Below are positions 43,595 to 53,484 of a stretch of 64,000 nt of DNA, piece after piece. The notes beneath the pieces are model-generated. The model saw nothing but the letters and a program-made list of their open reading frames with translations. It ran no database searches and was not told the DNA's origin. Location of the stretch: positions 1 through 64,000 of the forward strand of contig JAEUVF010000001.1 in the NCBI GenBank assembly GCA_016787265.1, read 5' to 3'. Every line of letters starts with the position of its first letter. The first letter of the stretch is position 1. A program made the translations under genes and the position numbers. Source of the DNA: Flavipsychrobacter sp. Lineage in GTDB: Bacteria > Bacteroidota > Bacteroidia > Chitinophagales > Chitinophagaceae.

Positions 43595-44581
43595 ATGAAC
43601 AGACGGAATTTCATACTTCAATCTTCCCTCGCAGGGGCTGCTATTGTAACCCCAGGCTGGCTATTGGCCGCTAAAGCAGAAGGAGTGTTAGCTGGAAAAC
43701 GAATTGGTATAATTGGACTGGATACCTCACACAGCCTCGCGTTCACCAAATGGTTTAACAGGGAAAATGCTGATTCCGAAACAGGTGGTTATAAGGTGGT
43801 GGCAGCCTATCCGCATGGCAGCCTTGATATCGTATCTTCCACTTCACGAATTGTTCCCAACACGGAAGAAATGAAAAAACTGGGTATAGTCATTACTTCT
43901 TCCATTCAGGAACTGCTGCAACAGGTGGATGTAGTTTGCCTGGAAACCAATGATGGCCGACGTCACCTGGAGCAGGCGCTTGAGGTTTTCAAATCGGGCA
44001 AAACCGTTTTCATCGATAAACCGGTAACAGCTTCTTATAAAGATGCCATTGCGCTTTATGAAGCGGCTGAGCAGTTTAAGGTGCCCGTATTTTCCAGTTC
44101 TTCTTTACGGTATACTGCCAATACCAAACTCGTAGTAAAAGGTGAATTTGGTACAGTCTTAGGAGCTGATACTTTTAGTCCTGCTACCATTGAAAAAACA
44201 CATCCGGATTTATTCTGGTACGGTATCCATGGAGTAGAAATGTTGTATGCTGTAATGGGTACCGGTTGTCGTTCTGTATATCGTTCCTATACTCCGGATG
44301 CCGACCTGGTTATTGGTGAATGGGCAGATGGTCGTATCGGAACTTTCCGGGGTACCAGGAAAGGTAAGGCCGATTTCGGCGGTACCGCATTTTGTGAAAA
44401 AGCAAACGTTCAGTTAGGCCCGTTTACAGGTTACGTACCATTGCTGGAAGAGGTTGTTAAATTCTTTCAGTCTGGTATACCTCCTGTTGCTGCGAGCGAA
44501 ACACTTGAATTGATAGCATTTATGGAAGCTGCCGACAGGAGCAGGAAAAAAGGTAAAAGAATAACCCTGGCAGCAGGTTGA
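43595..44581 (+). CDS. Exported Gfo/Idh/MocA-family oxidoreductase
   Basis: 328 residues, shorter than the 450-residue homologue at 19883. The signal starts MNRRNFILQSSLAGAA (Tat-like). The Rossmann start is RIGIIGLDTSHSLAF, followed by FIDKPVTA in place of EKP. HGVEMLYAVMGTGCRSV follows. A sugar-oxidising or inactive sugar-binding role are both possible. It is the last gene of the long operon; its stop lies 2 bp from the stop of the convergent phosphoesterase gene. Confidence 0.82.
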   Translation: MNRRNFILQSSLAGAAIVTPGWLLAAKAEGVLAGKRIGIIGLDTSHSLAFTKWFNRENADSETGGYKVVAAYPHGSLDIVSSTSRIVPNTEEMKKLGIVITSSIQELLQQVDVVCLETNDGRRHLEQALEVFKSGKTVFIDKPVTASYKDAIALYEAAEQFKVPVFSSSSLRYTANTKLVVKGEFGTVLGADTFSPATIEKTHPDLFWYGIHGVEMLYAVMGTGCRSVYRSYTPDADLVIGEWADGRIGTFRGTRKGKADFGGTAFCEKANVQLGPFTGYVPLLEEVVKFFQSGIPPVAASETLELIAFMEAADRSRKKGKRITLAAG

Positions 44582-44583
44582 TC

Positions 44584-46332
44584 TTATTTTGCCCAGGTAC
44601 CTGAGCCAGGATAGTTTTCTTTTGAATCCCATTTGGGTTTCCAGAATAAAATCGCAGCTTCTGTACTGGTTGGATCGTCCTGGTCCATATAGCCAACATT
44701 GAGCCGGTATGTGCCATCTGCTTTGAGGAATACTTTCTTTGGAAGTTTTACTGTTACTGTTAATTCGCCATTATTCAGTTTGCATGAAATCAGTGGTTTT
44801 ATCTTTACCTGATGCCCATCCAAAGTTGTGAACTTGAAGTTTTTGGTTTGTTTCGGATCCGGATAAATCGTCAGCAATAATTTTTCCTGATTTTTATCTT
44901 CCAGGTATATCAGTAGTTGATCCTGGTAATCTCCGGCCTGAAATATGAAATTGTCATCTTTTATAAAATACTTCAGGTGTAAATAGTTGTCGTCTTCTCT
45001 TAAGGTGAATCGCAGATCAAGATCTTCCGTTCCGGACCAGTCCCAGTCTTCGATTACCTGTTCAGGATGATCCAGCCGGATCATTTCATTCACTGCCAAT
45101 GAATATGGCCAGTCAACATATAATCGTTTTTTTGATGGTAAGCTATAGGTTCTGTTATCCAGTTCCTGACTGGCCTGCAACTCAATTTCTATGGGTGGCA
45201 AGTCCATTAGTTTGAATGCAGGTTTTGTTTTGTGTTGGATTTTGAAAGAATAGTTGATGCTTTCACCAGGAGCCAGAATGGTATCAATACGTTCGGGAAT
45301 GGATTTGAAATGCTGACTATTAGGAAGGTGGCCGCTGATACTGAGGGGTGTTTGATTGGTGTTTTTTAAATGTATAGTAGGGGTGATTTCTGTTGTATTA
45401 TTTGCTGAATGCCGATATGCGATTGGTTGCATCCAGCTACCTGATTTAAGGGGGCGGATTTTTTGGGCGATTTCTTCTGTGACGATGTTTTCATCAATTA
45501 TTCCGTCAAGTTTGATATGTGCAACGATAGGCTCTTCGGTATCCTTTAAGGTAACCCAGGTGATATGATCAAATTCTCCGAACTGTTCGCCTCTTCGTTC
45601 GCTTCCGCCTCCGGAAGTGGCGAGAATATAATACTTCTGGTTATTCCTTTTGCTAAGCAGGTAATTATGCGTATGACCCGCAAATATGGTGAACTTTCTT
45701 CCCTCCAATGCATCTTCAATTTTCTCAAATCCGCTTTTGTCGGATGTCCACATTGGCTGGTGCATGAAAACAAACGTCCATCTGACATTTTGGTGTTCCT
45801 GCAGAATAGTCCTGAAATACGAAATCTGCGATTCCGACATTCCATAAGAGCCGTTATCCTGTGAGTTCAGGCAAAGAAACAGCGTGTTTCTATAAATAAA
45901 GTAATAATGGGATTGGCCATATCTTCTGATCCATTCCTGCTGCATCCAGGAATTACTGATATCATGATTGCCGGATACATAAAAAAAAGGAACAGTAAGT
46001 GGTTCCAGCAATTGGTTGAATTCTTTCCACTGTGTATCAATCAGCACGGAATCCGTAGAGTATCCATTGATCAGATCTCCAACAGACATCACAAATTGCG
46101 GTTGTAATTGATTTGCTTTCTTTACGGCGTCTTCAAATATGCCTGGCACCATTCCGCCAGTCCGGTCGCTTAAAATGGCAAACTGAACCAGGTTCGTATC
46201 ATTATTAAAACGCAGATATGTAACGGGAAGTTTACTGCCGAATTGTTTATCGGATTGTACAGATTCCTGCTGTGAAAAACTGTGTATTGCAAACAGTAGT
46301 AAACATCCGGTGAATATGCTGTACCTTATCAT
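44584..46332 (-). CDS. Exported metallophosphoesterase with CBM9-like C-terminal domain
   Basis: 582 residues with signal peptide (to about residue 20). The calcineurin-like metal motifs are complete: D56 (FAILSDRTGG), GD (85-86), GNHD (121-124), FMHQPMW and GHTHN. A middle beta domain (about 300-410) follows. From about 420 to the end is a CBM9-like domain (WPYSLAVNEMIRLD ... WKPKWDSKENYPGSG). The combination suggests removal of phosphate from a glycan or glycan-linked substrate in the periplasm. It lies 118 bp downstream of the response regulator on the same strand and could share its transcript. Confidence 0.85.
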   Translation of the reverse strand: MIRYSIFTGCLLLFAIHSFSQQESVQSDKQFGSKLPVTYLRFNNDTNLVQFAILSDRTGGMVPGIFEDAVKKANQLQPQFVMSVGDLINGYSTDSVLIDTQWKEFNQLLEPLTVPFFYVSGNHDISNSWMQQEWIRRYGQSHYYFIYRNTLFLCLNSQDNGSYGMSESQISYFRTILQEHQNVRWTFVFMHQPMWTSDKSGFEKIEDALEGRKFTIFAGHTHNYLLSKRNNQKYYILATSGGGSERRGEQFGEFDHITWVTLKDTEEPIVAHIKLDGIIDENIVTEEIAQKIRPLKSGSWMQPIAYRHSANNTTEITPTIHLKNTNQTPLSISGHLPNSQHFKSIPERIDTILAPGESINYSFKIQHKTKPAFKLMDLPPIEIELQASQELDNRTYSLPSKKRLYVDWPYSLAVNEMIRLDHPEQVIEDWDWSGTEDLDLRFTLREDDNYLHLKYFIKDDNFIFQAGDYQDQLLIYLEDKNQEKLLLTIYPDPKQTKNFKFTTLDGHQVKIKPLISCKLNNGELTVTVKLPKKVFLKADGTYRLNVGYMDQDDPTSTEAAILFWKPKWDSKENYPGSGTWAK

Positions 46333-46450
46333 GGTAGAAGATTTTGTTAACCATTACCGTAAAATAAGGAATACAGAAATTTGTTTCAGTTGTATGGTGA
46401 TGTATTGCGCATATTGACGATACATGTTCAGCAGACAGCCGTATTTTGAT

Positions 46451-47158
46451 TTATTCCTGCACAGAAAATATAAATCCTACACCATAGACATTTTCAATTT
46501 TGACTCTGGTTGAGTTGACTATTAATTTCCTGAGTCTTGAGATGAATACATCCAGACTACGTCCGAGGAAATAATCATTTTCACCCCATAACTGTACCAG
46601 GATATCTTCTCTTTTCAATACTGTATTCCGGTGCCGGAATAAAAATTCAAGCAGTTCCATTTCCCTTGGAGTAAGAGAACCTTTTTCGCTGGATTTGCCG
46701 ATAGATATTTTGAACAGATCCTTGTGAAGAATGATATCTCCTATTCTTAAATCGGATCCTGGAGTTTTTGTCTGGACTTCTGCCGGCTTGTTTCTACGGA
46801 TAATATTTCGGATACGGAGTACCAGCTCATCAATATCAAATGGCTTACTGATATAATCATCTGCACCCAGCCCTAACCCTAACAACCGGTCTTTTTTCTC
46901 GTTTCGGGCAGTCAGAAAGAGAAAGGGGGTATGTCTGTTTCGTTGAGAGAATTTTCTGGCAAGTTCAAATCCATCCACTCCTGGTAGTTGAATGTCGATC
47001 ATTAGCAGATCATATCCATTGATGTTATCCTCAAATGCACTGAACGCATCTTCTGCATTGGTATGCCAGTCAACGTCAAGGTCCATGAGTTGCAGGTACT
47101 GTTTTACCACATTTCCCAAATCCAGTTCATCTTCAACAAATAATACTTTATGCTGCAT
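46451..47158 (-). CDS. OmpR-family response regulator
   Basis: 235 residues: receiver domain with phospho-acceptor D55 (LLMIDIQLPG) and the TARNEKKDRLLGLGLGADDY switch region, then a winged-helix DNA-binding domain (LTPREMELLEFLFRHRN, GRSLDVFISRLRK). It partners the kinase encoded 9 bp upstream on the same strand. It is divergent from the second SusC/D operon, a likely target. Confidence 0.92.
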   Translation of the reverse strand: MQHKVLFVEDELDLGNVVKQYLQLMDLDVDWHTNAEDAFSAFEDNINGYDLLMIDIQLPGVDGFELARKFSQRNRHTPFLFLTARNEKKDRLLGLGLGADDYISKPFDIDELVLRIRNIIRRNKPAEVQTKTPGSDLRIGDIILHKDLFKISIGKSSEKGSLTPREMELLEFLFRHRNTVLKREDILVQLWGENDYFLGRSLDVFISRLRKLIVNSTRVKIENVYGVGFIFSVQE

Positions 47159-47167
47159 GTCTTTTCC

Positions 47168-48571
47168 TTAATCTTCAATAGGGATCCTGATAATAAAAAA
47201 AGATCCCGAGTTTTCGTTAGAAATTATTTCTAGTTCCCAGTTGTGCACATTTATACATTGCCTTGTATAAAATAGTCCAAGGCCTAAACCGTTGGTTGCT
47301 TTATTGGTAAGTCCCTCTGTATTTCGATAGAATTTTTCAAAAATATGACGTTTGATATTATCCGGAATTCCAATGCCATTATCGGAAATTATCAGTTGCA
47401 ACTTGTTATGGCTTTTTTTGGTATGTACATTTATTTCTTTGTTTCGGTTGTTGTTGTATTTGATACCATTATCGATTATATTATTAATCATTGTGGTGAC
47501 CCAGAATTTGTTCAATAGCACGGTGCTGGAACCGGATTCATTGGAGTAGGATATCAATACATGATTGTTGGTGAGTTGTAAACGATAGTCGAGTAACTGT
47601 TCTTCCAGCAGTTCTTCAAATACAGTCGGCTCCTTTTGCAAGCTGGAAGCATTCATTACGGTAAGGTCGAGTACTTGCCCGAATAATGCTTTCAGCCGCT
47701 GACTTTGACGGTCAATAACTGCTGTTAATGGAAGAATTTTTTCCCTGTCTTCTATAATTCGTTCGTTTTGCAGGCTCTTATTGGCAACGATTATTGCTGA
47801 TAAAGGCGTATGCAATTCGTGGGTAATGCTGTTTACAAAATCTGATTTAAGTTCAGCCAGTTTTTTCTGTTTGATCCAGTTTTGAAAAGTGATGTAATAT
47901 ATCAGCATGATTCCCAGGATGGCAACAAATGAAATCAATAGGGGAACGGTCATGCTTTTTAGAATATGTAAGAGTCGGTAAGGGGTGTCTGCATAAAGGG
48001 CGAAACTGGCGGCATAACTCTGTGCAACCGGTGCGCTTACAGTAATGGAGGTGATTTCGTTTTGTTTATTTAATTCTTTCAATCCTCCATTAACCAGGAC
48101 ACCTTCGGATTCTTTTGTTTGTTGAAAAATTGGAATATAATGGTGGCCATCGAAAGTGAGACTTAAGGATTCCAGGGAGGATGCCCATACAAGGGTAGTG
48201 TCCAGATTTTTTTCCCTGATGTATCCTTCCATTAATGCATCAATCGTATTGGCTTTTTTTAACTCCTGCATCATACTGTCCACTACCAGGCGGGAAATGG
48301 TGTAGAATTGGTCAGGTGAGATTTTGTAAACAGAGTCGAGTCTGACCATATTCCGGATCAGGTAACGATCCATAATTGCCTGTCCGCCTGGAAATATTTT
48401 ATCATTTCGAATGCTGGTTCGATACAACTCTTTCAGAATATTTTTTTCTGAGGTGTAAAACTCATCGTTTTTGAGTTTATAGGTATTGTAAATCAGAAAA
48501 CTCTGCACTGATACAAGTACAATAAAGCCCAATGACGCGATTATCTTATGTTGTTGAATGGATGATTTCAC
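47168..48571 (-). CDS. Sensor histidine kinase (HisKA/HATPase)
   Basis: 467 residues. Two membrane helices (about 10-30 and 208-228) flank a periplasmic sensor of about 175 residues. The H-box is SITHELHTPLSAII (H251), the N-box NIIDNGIKYN, and the G-boxes DNGIGIP and GLGLGLFYTRQ. It lacks the periplasmic propeller of hybrid polysaccharide-sensing systems and has no fused receiver. Adjacent to the response regulator gene and divergent from SusC/D. Confidence 0.92.
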   Translation of the reverse strand: MKSSIQQHKIIASLGFIVLVSVQSFLIYNTYKLKNDEFYTSEKNILKELYRTSIRNDKIFPGGQAIMDRYLIRNMVRLDSVYKISPDQFYTISRLVVDSMMQELKKANTIDALMEGYIREKNLDTTLVWASSLESLSLTFDGHHYIPIFQQTKESEGVLVNGGLKELNKQNEITSITVSAPVAQSYAASFALYADTPYRLLHILKSMTVPLLISFVAILGIMLIYYITFQNWIKQKKLAELKSDFVNSITHELHTPLSAIIVANKSLQNERIIEDREKILPLTAVIDRQSQRLKALFGQVLDLTVMNASSLQKEPTVFEELLEEQLLDYRLQLTNNHVLISYSNESGSSTVLLNKFWVTTMINNIIDNGIKYNNNRNKEINVHTKKSHNKLQLIISDNGIGIPDNIKRHIFEKFYRNTEGLTNKATNGLGLGLFYTRQCINVHNWELEIISNENSGSFFIIRIPIED

Positions 48572-48751
48572 CCGATATTATTGAGAAATAAAGATATATC
48601 CTTCCTGCGGCTCAGGTGACCGTTTAATTTTCGTTAACAATCTGTTTGAAATCCATTGGGATGAAATTGCTCATATGTTAAATAGTTTTAAAAAATATCG
48701 CGACGGATTGCATGCAAACAGCGAATTAATTGACATCTAACTGTTATTATA

Positions 48752-51700
48752 ATGAGCAAAAAAATTATTATGGCAGGAGGCAATTCTTTGCGTGTCCTCC
48801 CGCTGTTTTGCGCAGCCATCCTTTCCTTGCCGGTTTCCGGTTTGGCGGATCCTGTAAAAGAACCAAAACTTAATTCTCGCAATTTTTTTCAACAGCGTAT
48901 ATCCGGTATTGTTACCAGTGCTATTAATGGAACTCCGGTGGTAGGTGCTTCTGTTCTGATCAAGGGAACCAATACCGGAACCACGACAGATGAAGAAGGT
49001 CGCTTTTCCATTAATGCTAAACCTGGTGATGTTCTGGTTATTTCTTACCTCGGATTCAAATCATCTGAAATAACTATTGGCCAGGGCAGCAATGTTTCAA
49101 TCCAGCTTAGAGATGATGTACAAAGTCTCGATCAGGTGGTTGTTGTAGGTTATGGTACCCAAAAACGCAAGGAAATTACCTCAGCTGTTACCACTGTTAA
49201 ATCAACCAATTTTAACCCCGGCGGCACCCGTTCTCCCCTTGATCTGATCCAGGGAAAAGTGGCGGGACTGAGCATTACCAGAACGCAGGGCAATAATCCG
49301 AACTCTGGTGCTGAAATCCAGCTCAGAGGAGTTACTTCACTAACCGGTACACGTACACCATTGATTGTTGTGGATGGTATCCCCGGTGGTAACCTGGATC
49401 TGTTGCAACAGGACGATATTGAATCATTTGACGTGTTGAAAGATGGTTCTGCCGCTGCGATTTATGGTACTAGGGGAAATGCCGGAGTAATCCTGATAAC
49501 TACCAAAAAAGGAAAGTCGGGAGCACCCCGGTATGATTTCTCAACCTATCTCCAAAGGGAATATGTTGACCGTAAACCGGAATACCTGACGGCTTCAGAT
49601 TTTCGTAAGCTCATTGCAGATGGTGTGGTAGCGCCTTCGCAGGATTTCGGAGCTTCAACCGATCTGTATGATGAACTGATTGATAAAAACAACCTCAGCC
49701 AGTATTATAATTTTTCTGCTTCCGGCGGTACGGCTCAAACCAATTACCGTGCTTCGCTTTTCTATAACGATGCAAATGGTATTGCCAAACAGAACGGACG
49801 GGAACAATTTGGTGGACGTGTGAATGTAAACCAGCGCGGACTGGATGATCGCTTAAGCCTTTCTGTAAATATTGCAGCCAATGTAAACAAAGCCAATCTT
49901 CTTGGTGGCGGTGGTGGCGATTTTGAACAGGCCATCCAGCGGAATCCAACGGCGCCTATCTACAATCCTGATGGTACTTATTTTGAAACGCAGGGGTTCA
50001 ACAACTACAATCCACTGTCAAGACTGGCTTACCGGATTTCTGAACGCGATCAGCAGACTTTTTCAGGAGACGCCATGCTTTCCCTGAAGTTGATGAAAGG
50101 CCTTACTGCAAGTACGTTTGTTTCCTATGTAAGGAATGCTTTCAATGATCGCTATTATCGTTCCAGAAGAGACTGGGATCAGCGTCCTAACAGTGACTAC
50201 CAGGGAATGGCCTATGCTTCTAAATCCAATTTCCTGAACTGGAGCAGAACGCTCGAGTCAACTGTGAATTATACCCGTGAAATTGCAGACAAACACAATA
50301 TAACTGCATTGGCCGGATATAGCTATCAGTATGAGACCACCGAAACCTTTAACGTAAATAACAATGGCTTTACTACCGATGGTTTCCTGGATTGGAACCT
50401 GGGAGCTGGTAGTGCTATTCAAAATACGACACTTCCCCGCCCTGGTATGGGTAGTAATAAAGTCGACAATACCCTGATCGCATTTTTTGGTCGTGTTAAT
50501 TACTCTTTTGCAGATCGTTATTTCCTTACCGCAATTTTAAGAAGAGAAGGCTCTTCGCGTTTTGGTGCGAATCACAAGTGGGGGAATTTTCCGGCTGTTT
50601 CACTTGGATGGATCATCTCTGATGAGGCTTTCATGCAGAATATAAGCCAGATCAATCAGCTAAAACTTCGCATAGGCTACGGTGTTACCGGTAACCAGGG
50701 TATTCCCAATTATCAGTCCATCGTAACGCTGGGTACCGGTGGTGTATATCCTCAAAACGGGGTGTATTATCAAACCTATGGTCCGGTTCGAAACCCCAAT
50801 CCGAACCTTCGTTGGGAGCAAAAAGCAGAATGGAATTTTGGTCTTGATTTCGCTATCCTGAATAACAGAATTTCCGGTTCTATCGATGTGTATAACAGAA
50901 CTACCAAAGACCTGCTTTACAATTACAATGCGCAGCAGCCTTCTTTTGTGCGGGATTTGATTTATACAAATGTGGGCTCTATCCGAAACAGTGGTGTTGA
51001 ATTGCAGGTTTCCGCAATACCGGTTCAGAATAAAAATTTCCAGTGGAACGTCGACTTTACCGGTAATACGCAGAAAAACAAACTGACACAACTATCAAAT
51101 GATGTATTCAAGGCAAACTGGCTGGAGTTCTACGGACTTCCTTCTCCAGGTGCTCTTGGTAATGCTTTCCGCCTTGAAGAAGGTGGTGCAGTTGGTAATT
51201 TCTATGGTAAACGCTTTGCCGGATTTACAGAAGATGGTAAATGGCAGTTCTATAAGGCAGACGGTTCAAAAGCACCAGCCAACCAGATGAACAATGATGA
51301 CCTGACGGTTATAGGAAATGGTGTTCCCAAACTGCAACTGGCGTTGAACAACCGGTTTACCTATAAGAATTTTGATCTTACCATATTTTTCAGAGGTAAG
51401 TTTATGTTTGATATCCTGAATACCAAGGACCTCTATTTCGGAAATAAAAACTGGTTGCCCAATAACCTGTTGAAAAGTGCCGTTACTACTCACAATGAAC
51501 TGAACGATGCACCACAGTACTCCGACTATTACCTGGAGAAAGGAGATTTTGTAAAACTGGACAACCTGACCCTCGGTTACAATTTTAACTTCAATACCAA
51601 ACATATCCGCAACATGCGCTTATACGTTACCGGTAGAAATTTGGCTACGTTTACAGGTTACAGTGGTATTGATCCTGAATTGCAGGATGTTGGCTTTGAA

Positions 51701-51772
51701 ACCGGTGTGGATGGAAGAGGGTTTTATCCCCGTACAAAATCAATTGCTATCGGTCTTACTGTTGGATTTTAA
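48752..51772 (+). CDS. SusC-type TonB-dependent outer-membrane transporter (second pair)
   Basis: 1006 residues. Signal region up to about residue 34, CarboxypepD_reg-like domain (SGIVTSAINGTPVVGASVLI), plug with VVVVGYGTQKRKEIT and AAAIYGTRGNAGVILITTK, barrel ending GLTVGF. Starts at ATG 48752; M7 is an alternative. The 180-bp upstream gap is shared with the divergent histidine kinase gene; no TAnnTTTG element is evident there. SusD follows after 12 bp. Confidence 0.95.
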   Translation: MSKKIIMAGGNSLRVLPLFCAAILSLPVSGLADPVKEPKLNSRNFFQQRISGIVTSAINGTPVVGASVLIKGTNTGTTTDEEGRFSINAKPGDVLVISYLGFKSSEITIGQGSNVSIQLRDDVQSLDQVVVVGYGTQKRKEITSAVTTVKSTNFNPGGTRSPLDLIQGKVAGLSITRTQGNNPNSGAEIQLRGVTSLTGTRTPLIVVDGIPGGNLDLLQQDDIESFDVLKDGSAAAIYGTRGNAGVILITTKKGKSGAPRYDFSTYLQREYVDRKPEYLTASDFRKLIADGVVAPSQDFGASTDLYDELIDKNNLSQYYNFSASGGTAQTNYRASLFYNDANGIAKQNGREQFGGRVNVNQRGLDDRLSLSVNIAANVNKANLLGGGGGDFEQAIQRNPTAPIYNPDGTYFETQGFNNYNPLSRLAYRISERDQQTFSGDAMLSLKLMKGLTASTFVSYVRNAFNDRYYRSRRDWDQRPNSDYQGMAYASKSNFLNWSRTLESTVNYTREIADKHNITALAGYSYQYETTETFNVNNNGFTTDGFLDWNLGAGSAIQNTTLPRPGMGSNKVDNTLIAFFGRVNYSFADRYFLTAILRREGSSRFGANHKWGNFPAVSLGWIISDEAFMQNISQINQLKLRIGYGVTGNQGIPNYQSIVTLGTGGVYPQNGVYYQTYGPVRNPNPNLRWEQKAEWNFGLDFAILNNRISGSIDVYNRTTKDLLYNYNAQQPSFVRDLIYTNVGSIRNSGVELQVSAIPVQNKNFQWNVDFTGNTQKNKLTQLSNDVFKANWLEFYGLPSPGALGNAFRLEEGGAVGNFYGKRFAGFTEDGKWQFYKADGSKAPANQMNNDDLTVIGNGVPKLQLALNNRFTYKNFDLTIFFRGKFMFDILNTKDLYFGNKNWLPNNLLKSAVTTHNELNDAPQYSDYYLEKGDFVKLDNLTLGYNFNFNTKHIRNMRLYVTGRNLATFTGYSGIDPELQDVGFETGVDGRGFYPRTKSIAIGLTVGF

Positions 51773-51784
51773 AAATTGTTACGC

Positions 51785-53416
51785 ATGAAAAAAATGAAGC
51801 TTACAAAATGGGGTTTGTTTGCTGCCGTTGTGATGGCAACGTCCTTCAGCGGTTGTACCAAACTGGATGAGACACTCTACAGTGAACTCAATAAGAATAA
51901 CTTTTATAATAATAAAGTGGAAGTAATGCAGGCAGCCCTGCGTCCTTTTACTCATATGCAGGCCTGGCTGGCACCAACCGGACAAAACGGGTATTATTAC
52001 CACGCAGAATTATCAGCAGATCAGCTTGCCTGGCCACAGAAAGGAAGACACGGATATGATGGTGGTGATCACTTCCGCCAGCATTATCATACCTGGACAG
52101 CCAATGAACCACGCATGCGTTCGGCCTGGACGCTCATTTGGACCGGAGTAGGAATGATCAATGCTGCACTTGCAGATTTAGAGGAAGTGAATTACCAGGC
52201 ACTTGGAATCAGCACGGAAGAAATGAATGCAATTGTTGCTGAGTTGCGCGTGCTAAGAGCCTACCACTACATGAAAATGATGGAGCTCTGGGGTAATATT
52301 CCAATCGCTGTAAAAGTAGGTGATCCATTAAATCCTCCTACACAATCAAGAGCGGAAGTTTTCGCATTTGTAAAGGATGAGCTGGAAGCCTATGTTCCCA
52401 AACTCCTGCCTTATTCAAATGAACTTGTTGGAAGAGTATCCGCTGCAGCTGGAAATGCGATGCTGGCAGAACTCTATCTAAATGCAGAATACTTTACGGG
52501 TACCGCGATGTGGGATCAAACGATCGCGGCCTGCGACAAAATCATTAATGGACAGTCTGGTGGTTTAAATGGCGGACCAGCTCTGGCAGGCAACCTGACA
52601 GAAACTTTTTCCAACACAAACAGAAACGCAAAAGAGGCCCTCTTTCAATTTGCCTTTAGCCGTAAAGGTGGTTTCACTTTTGGATGGGGTGGCTTCTTTA
52701 TGGGATATGATAATATCCGTGAAGTGTTGAAAGTAGGTTATGGCGGCTGGAATGCATTTGTAGTTGTGCCTTCTGCTTTTGATGCCTATGCCGAAAATGA
52801 TTTGCGTAAAAAAGAATGGTTCCTTTTCGGACCACAGTACAAATATGGAACCACAGAGCAGATCAAAGGAACAGAAGAATATAATGGGCAACCCTTTGCC
52901 TATGTAAACAGTATTCGCAGGGAAAGTGAAGGGGATCTCACCAGCGAAGGAAGTATGGCTGAAGGAGAGGAGAACAGCGGTGCCCGCTTTCATAAATACA
53001 AAAGCGGAACCCTCGATGATCCGAATTACCAGGAGAATCATTACATTATTTATCGCCTTACTGAAATCTATTTTATAAAGGCGGAAGCAATTATGCGGAA
53101 AAATGGTGGCGTGGCCAACCAGGAAGCAGTTGACCTGATCAACGCCAGCAGACGCCGGGCATTTACAGAAGAAGACTGGGCTGATGCGCAGTATACTACT
53201 GCAACCCTTACCCTCGATGAATTGCTTGCTGAGAAGGGACGTGAATTCATCTTTGAAGGCAAGCGAAGAGCAGATATTATTCGCTTTGGACGCTTTACGA
53301 ATGGTACCTGGTGGGACCATCAGCCTACAGGGGATCCGCGTAAGGAGATTTACGCAATTCCGGCAACTCAGCTTGCCGCCAATCCCAACCTCGTTCAGAA
53401 CCCTGGTTACGAATAA
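51785..53416 (+). CDS. SusD/RagB-type surface lipoprotein (second pair)
   Basis: 543 residues from ATG 51785; a TTG three codons earlier is less likely. Lipoprotein signal ending SFSGC. SusD-type helices (VAELRVLRAYHYMKMMELWG) and the C-terminal family finish AIPATQLAANPNLVQNPGY. Partner of the preceding SusC. A terminator-like hairpin follows 27 bp after the stop. Confidence 0.95.
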   Translation: MKKMKLTKWGLFAAVVMATSFSGCTKLDETLYSELNKNNFYNNKVEVMQAALRPFTHMQAWLAPTGQNGYYYHAELSADQLAWPQKGRHGYDGGDHFRQHYHTWTANEPRMRSAWTLIWTGVGMINAALADLEEVNYQALGISTEEMNAIVAELRVLRAYHYMKMMELWGNIPIAVKVGDPLNPPTQSRAEVFAFVKDELEAYVPKLLPYSNELVGRVSAAAGNAMLAELYLNAEYFTGTAMWDQTIAACDKIINGQSGGLNGGPALAGNLTETFSNTNRNAKEALFQFAFSRKGGFTFGWGGFFMGYDNIREVLKVGYGGWNAFVVVPSAFDAYAENDLRKKEWFLFGPQYKYGTTEQIKGTEEYNGQPFAYVNSIRRESEGDLTSEGSMAEGEENSGARFHKYKSGTLDDPNYQENHYIIYRLTEIYFIKAEAIMRKNGGVANQEAVDLINASRRRAFTEEDWADAQYTTATLTLDELLAEKGREFIFEGKRRADIIRFGRFTNGTWWDHQPTGDPRKEIYAIPATQLAANPNLVQNPGYE

Positions 53417-53442
53417 GCTTAGCAGTTAGAGTTGGCTCCAAT

Positions 53443-53476
53443 AGGTTGTCGCCGTTTTCGGTGGCAACCTTTCTTT
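53443..53476 (+). terminator. Hairpin with T-rich tail between SusD and the GH92 gene
   Basis: AGGTTGTCGCC pairs with GGTGGCAACCT (two wobble pairs) around GTTTTC, followed by TTCTTTAATTT. The T-tract is interrupted, so termination may be partial, which would lower expression of the mannosidase gene relative to SusC/D. Confidence 0.6.
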
Positions 53477-53484
53477 AATTTAAA

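Noticed and set aside
52565..53320. 251-residue open frame antisense to the second SusD gene
   Set aside because: The sense strand encodes a complete SusD protein; the antisense product has no recognisable motif.
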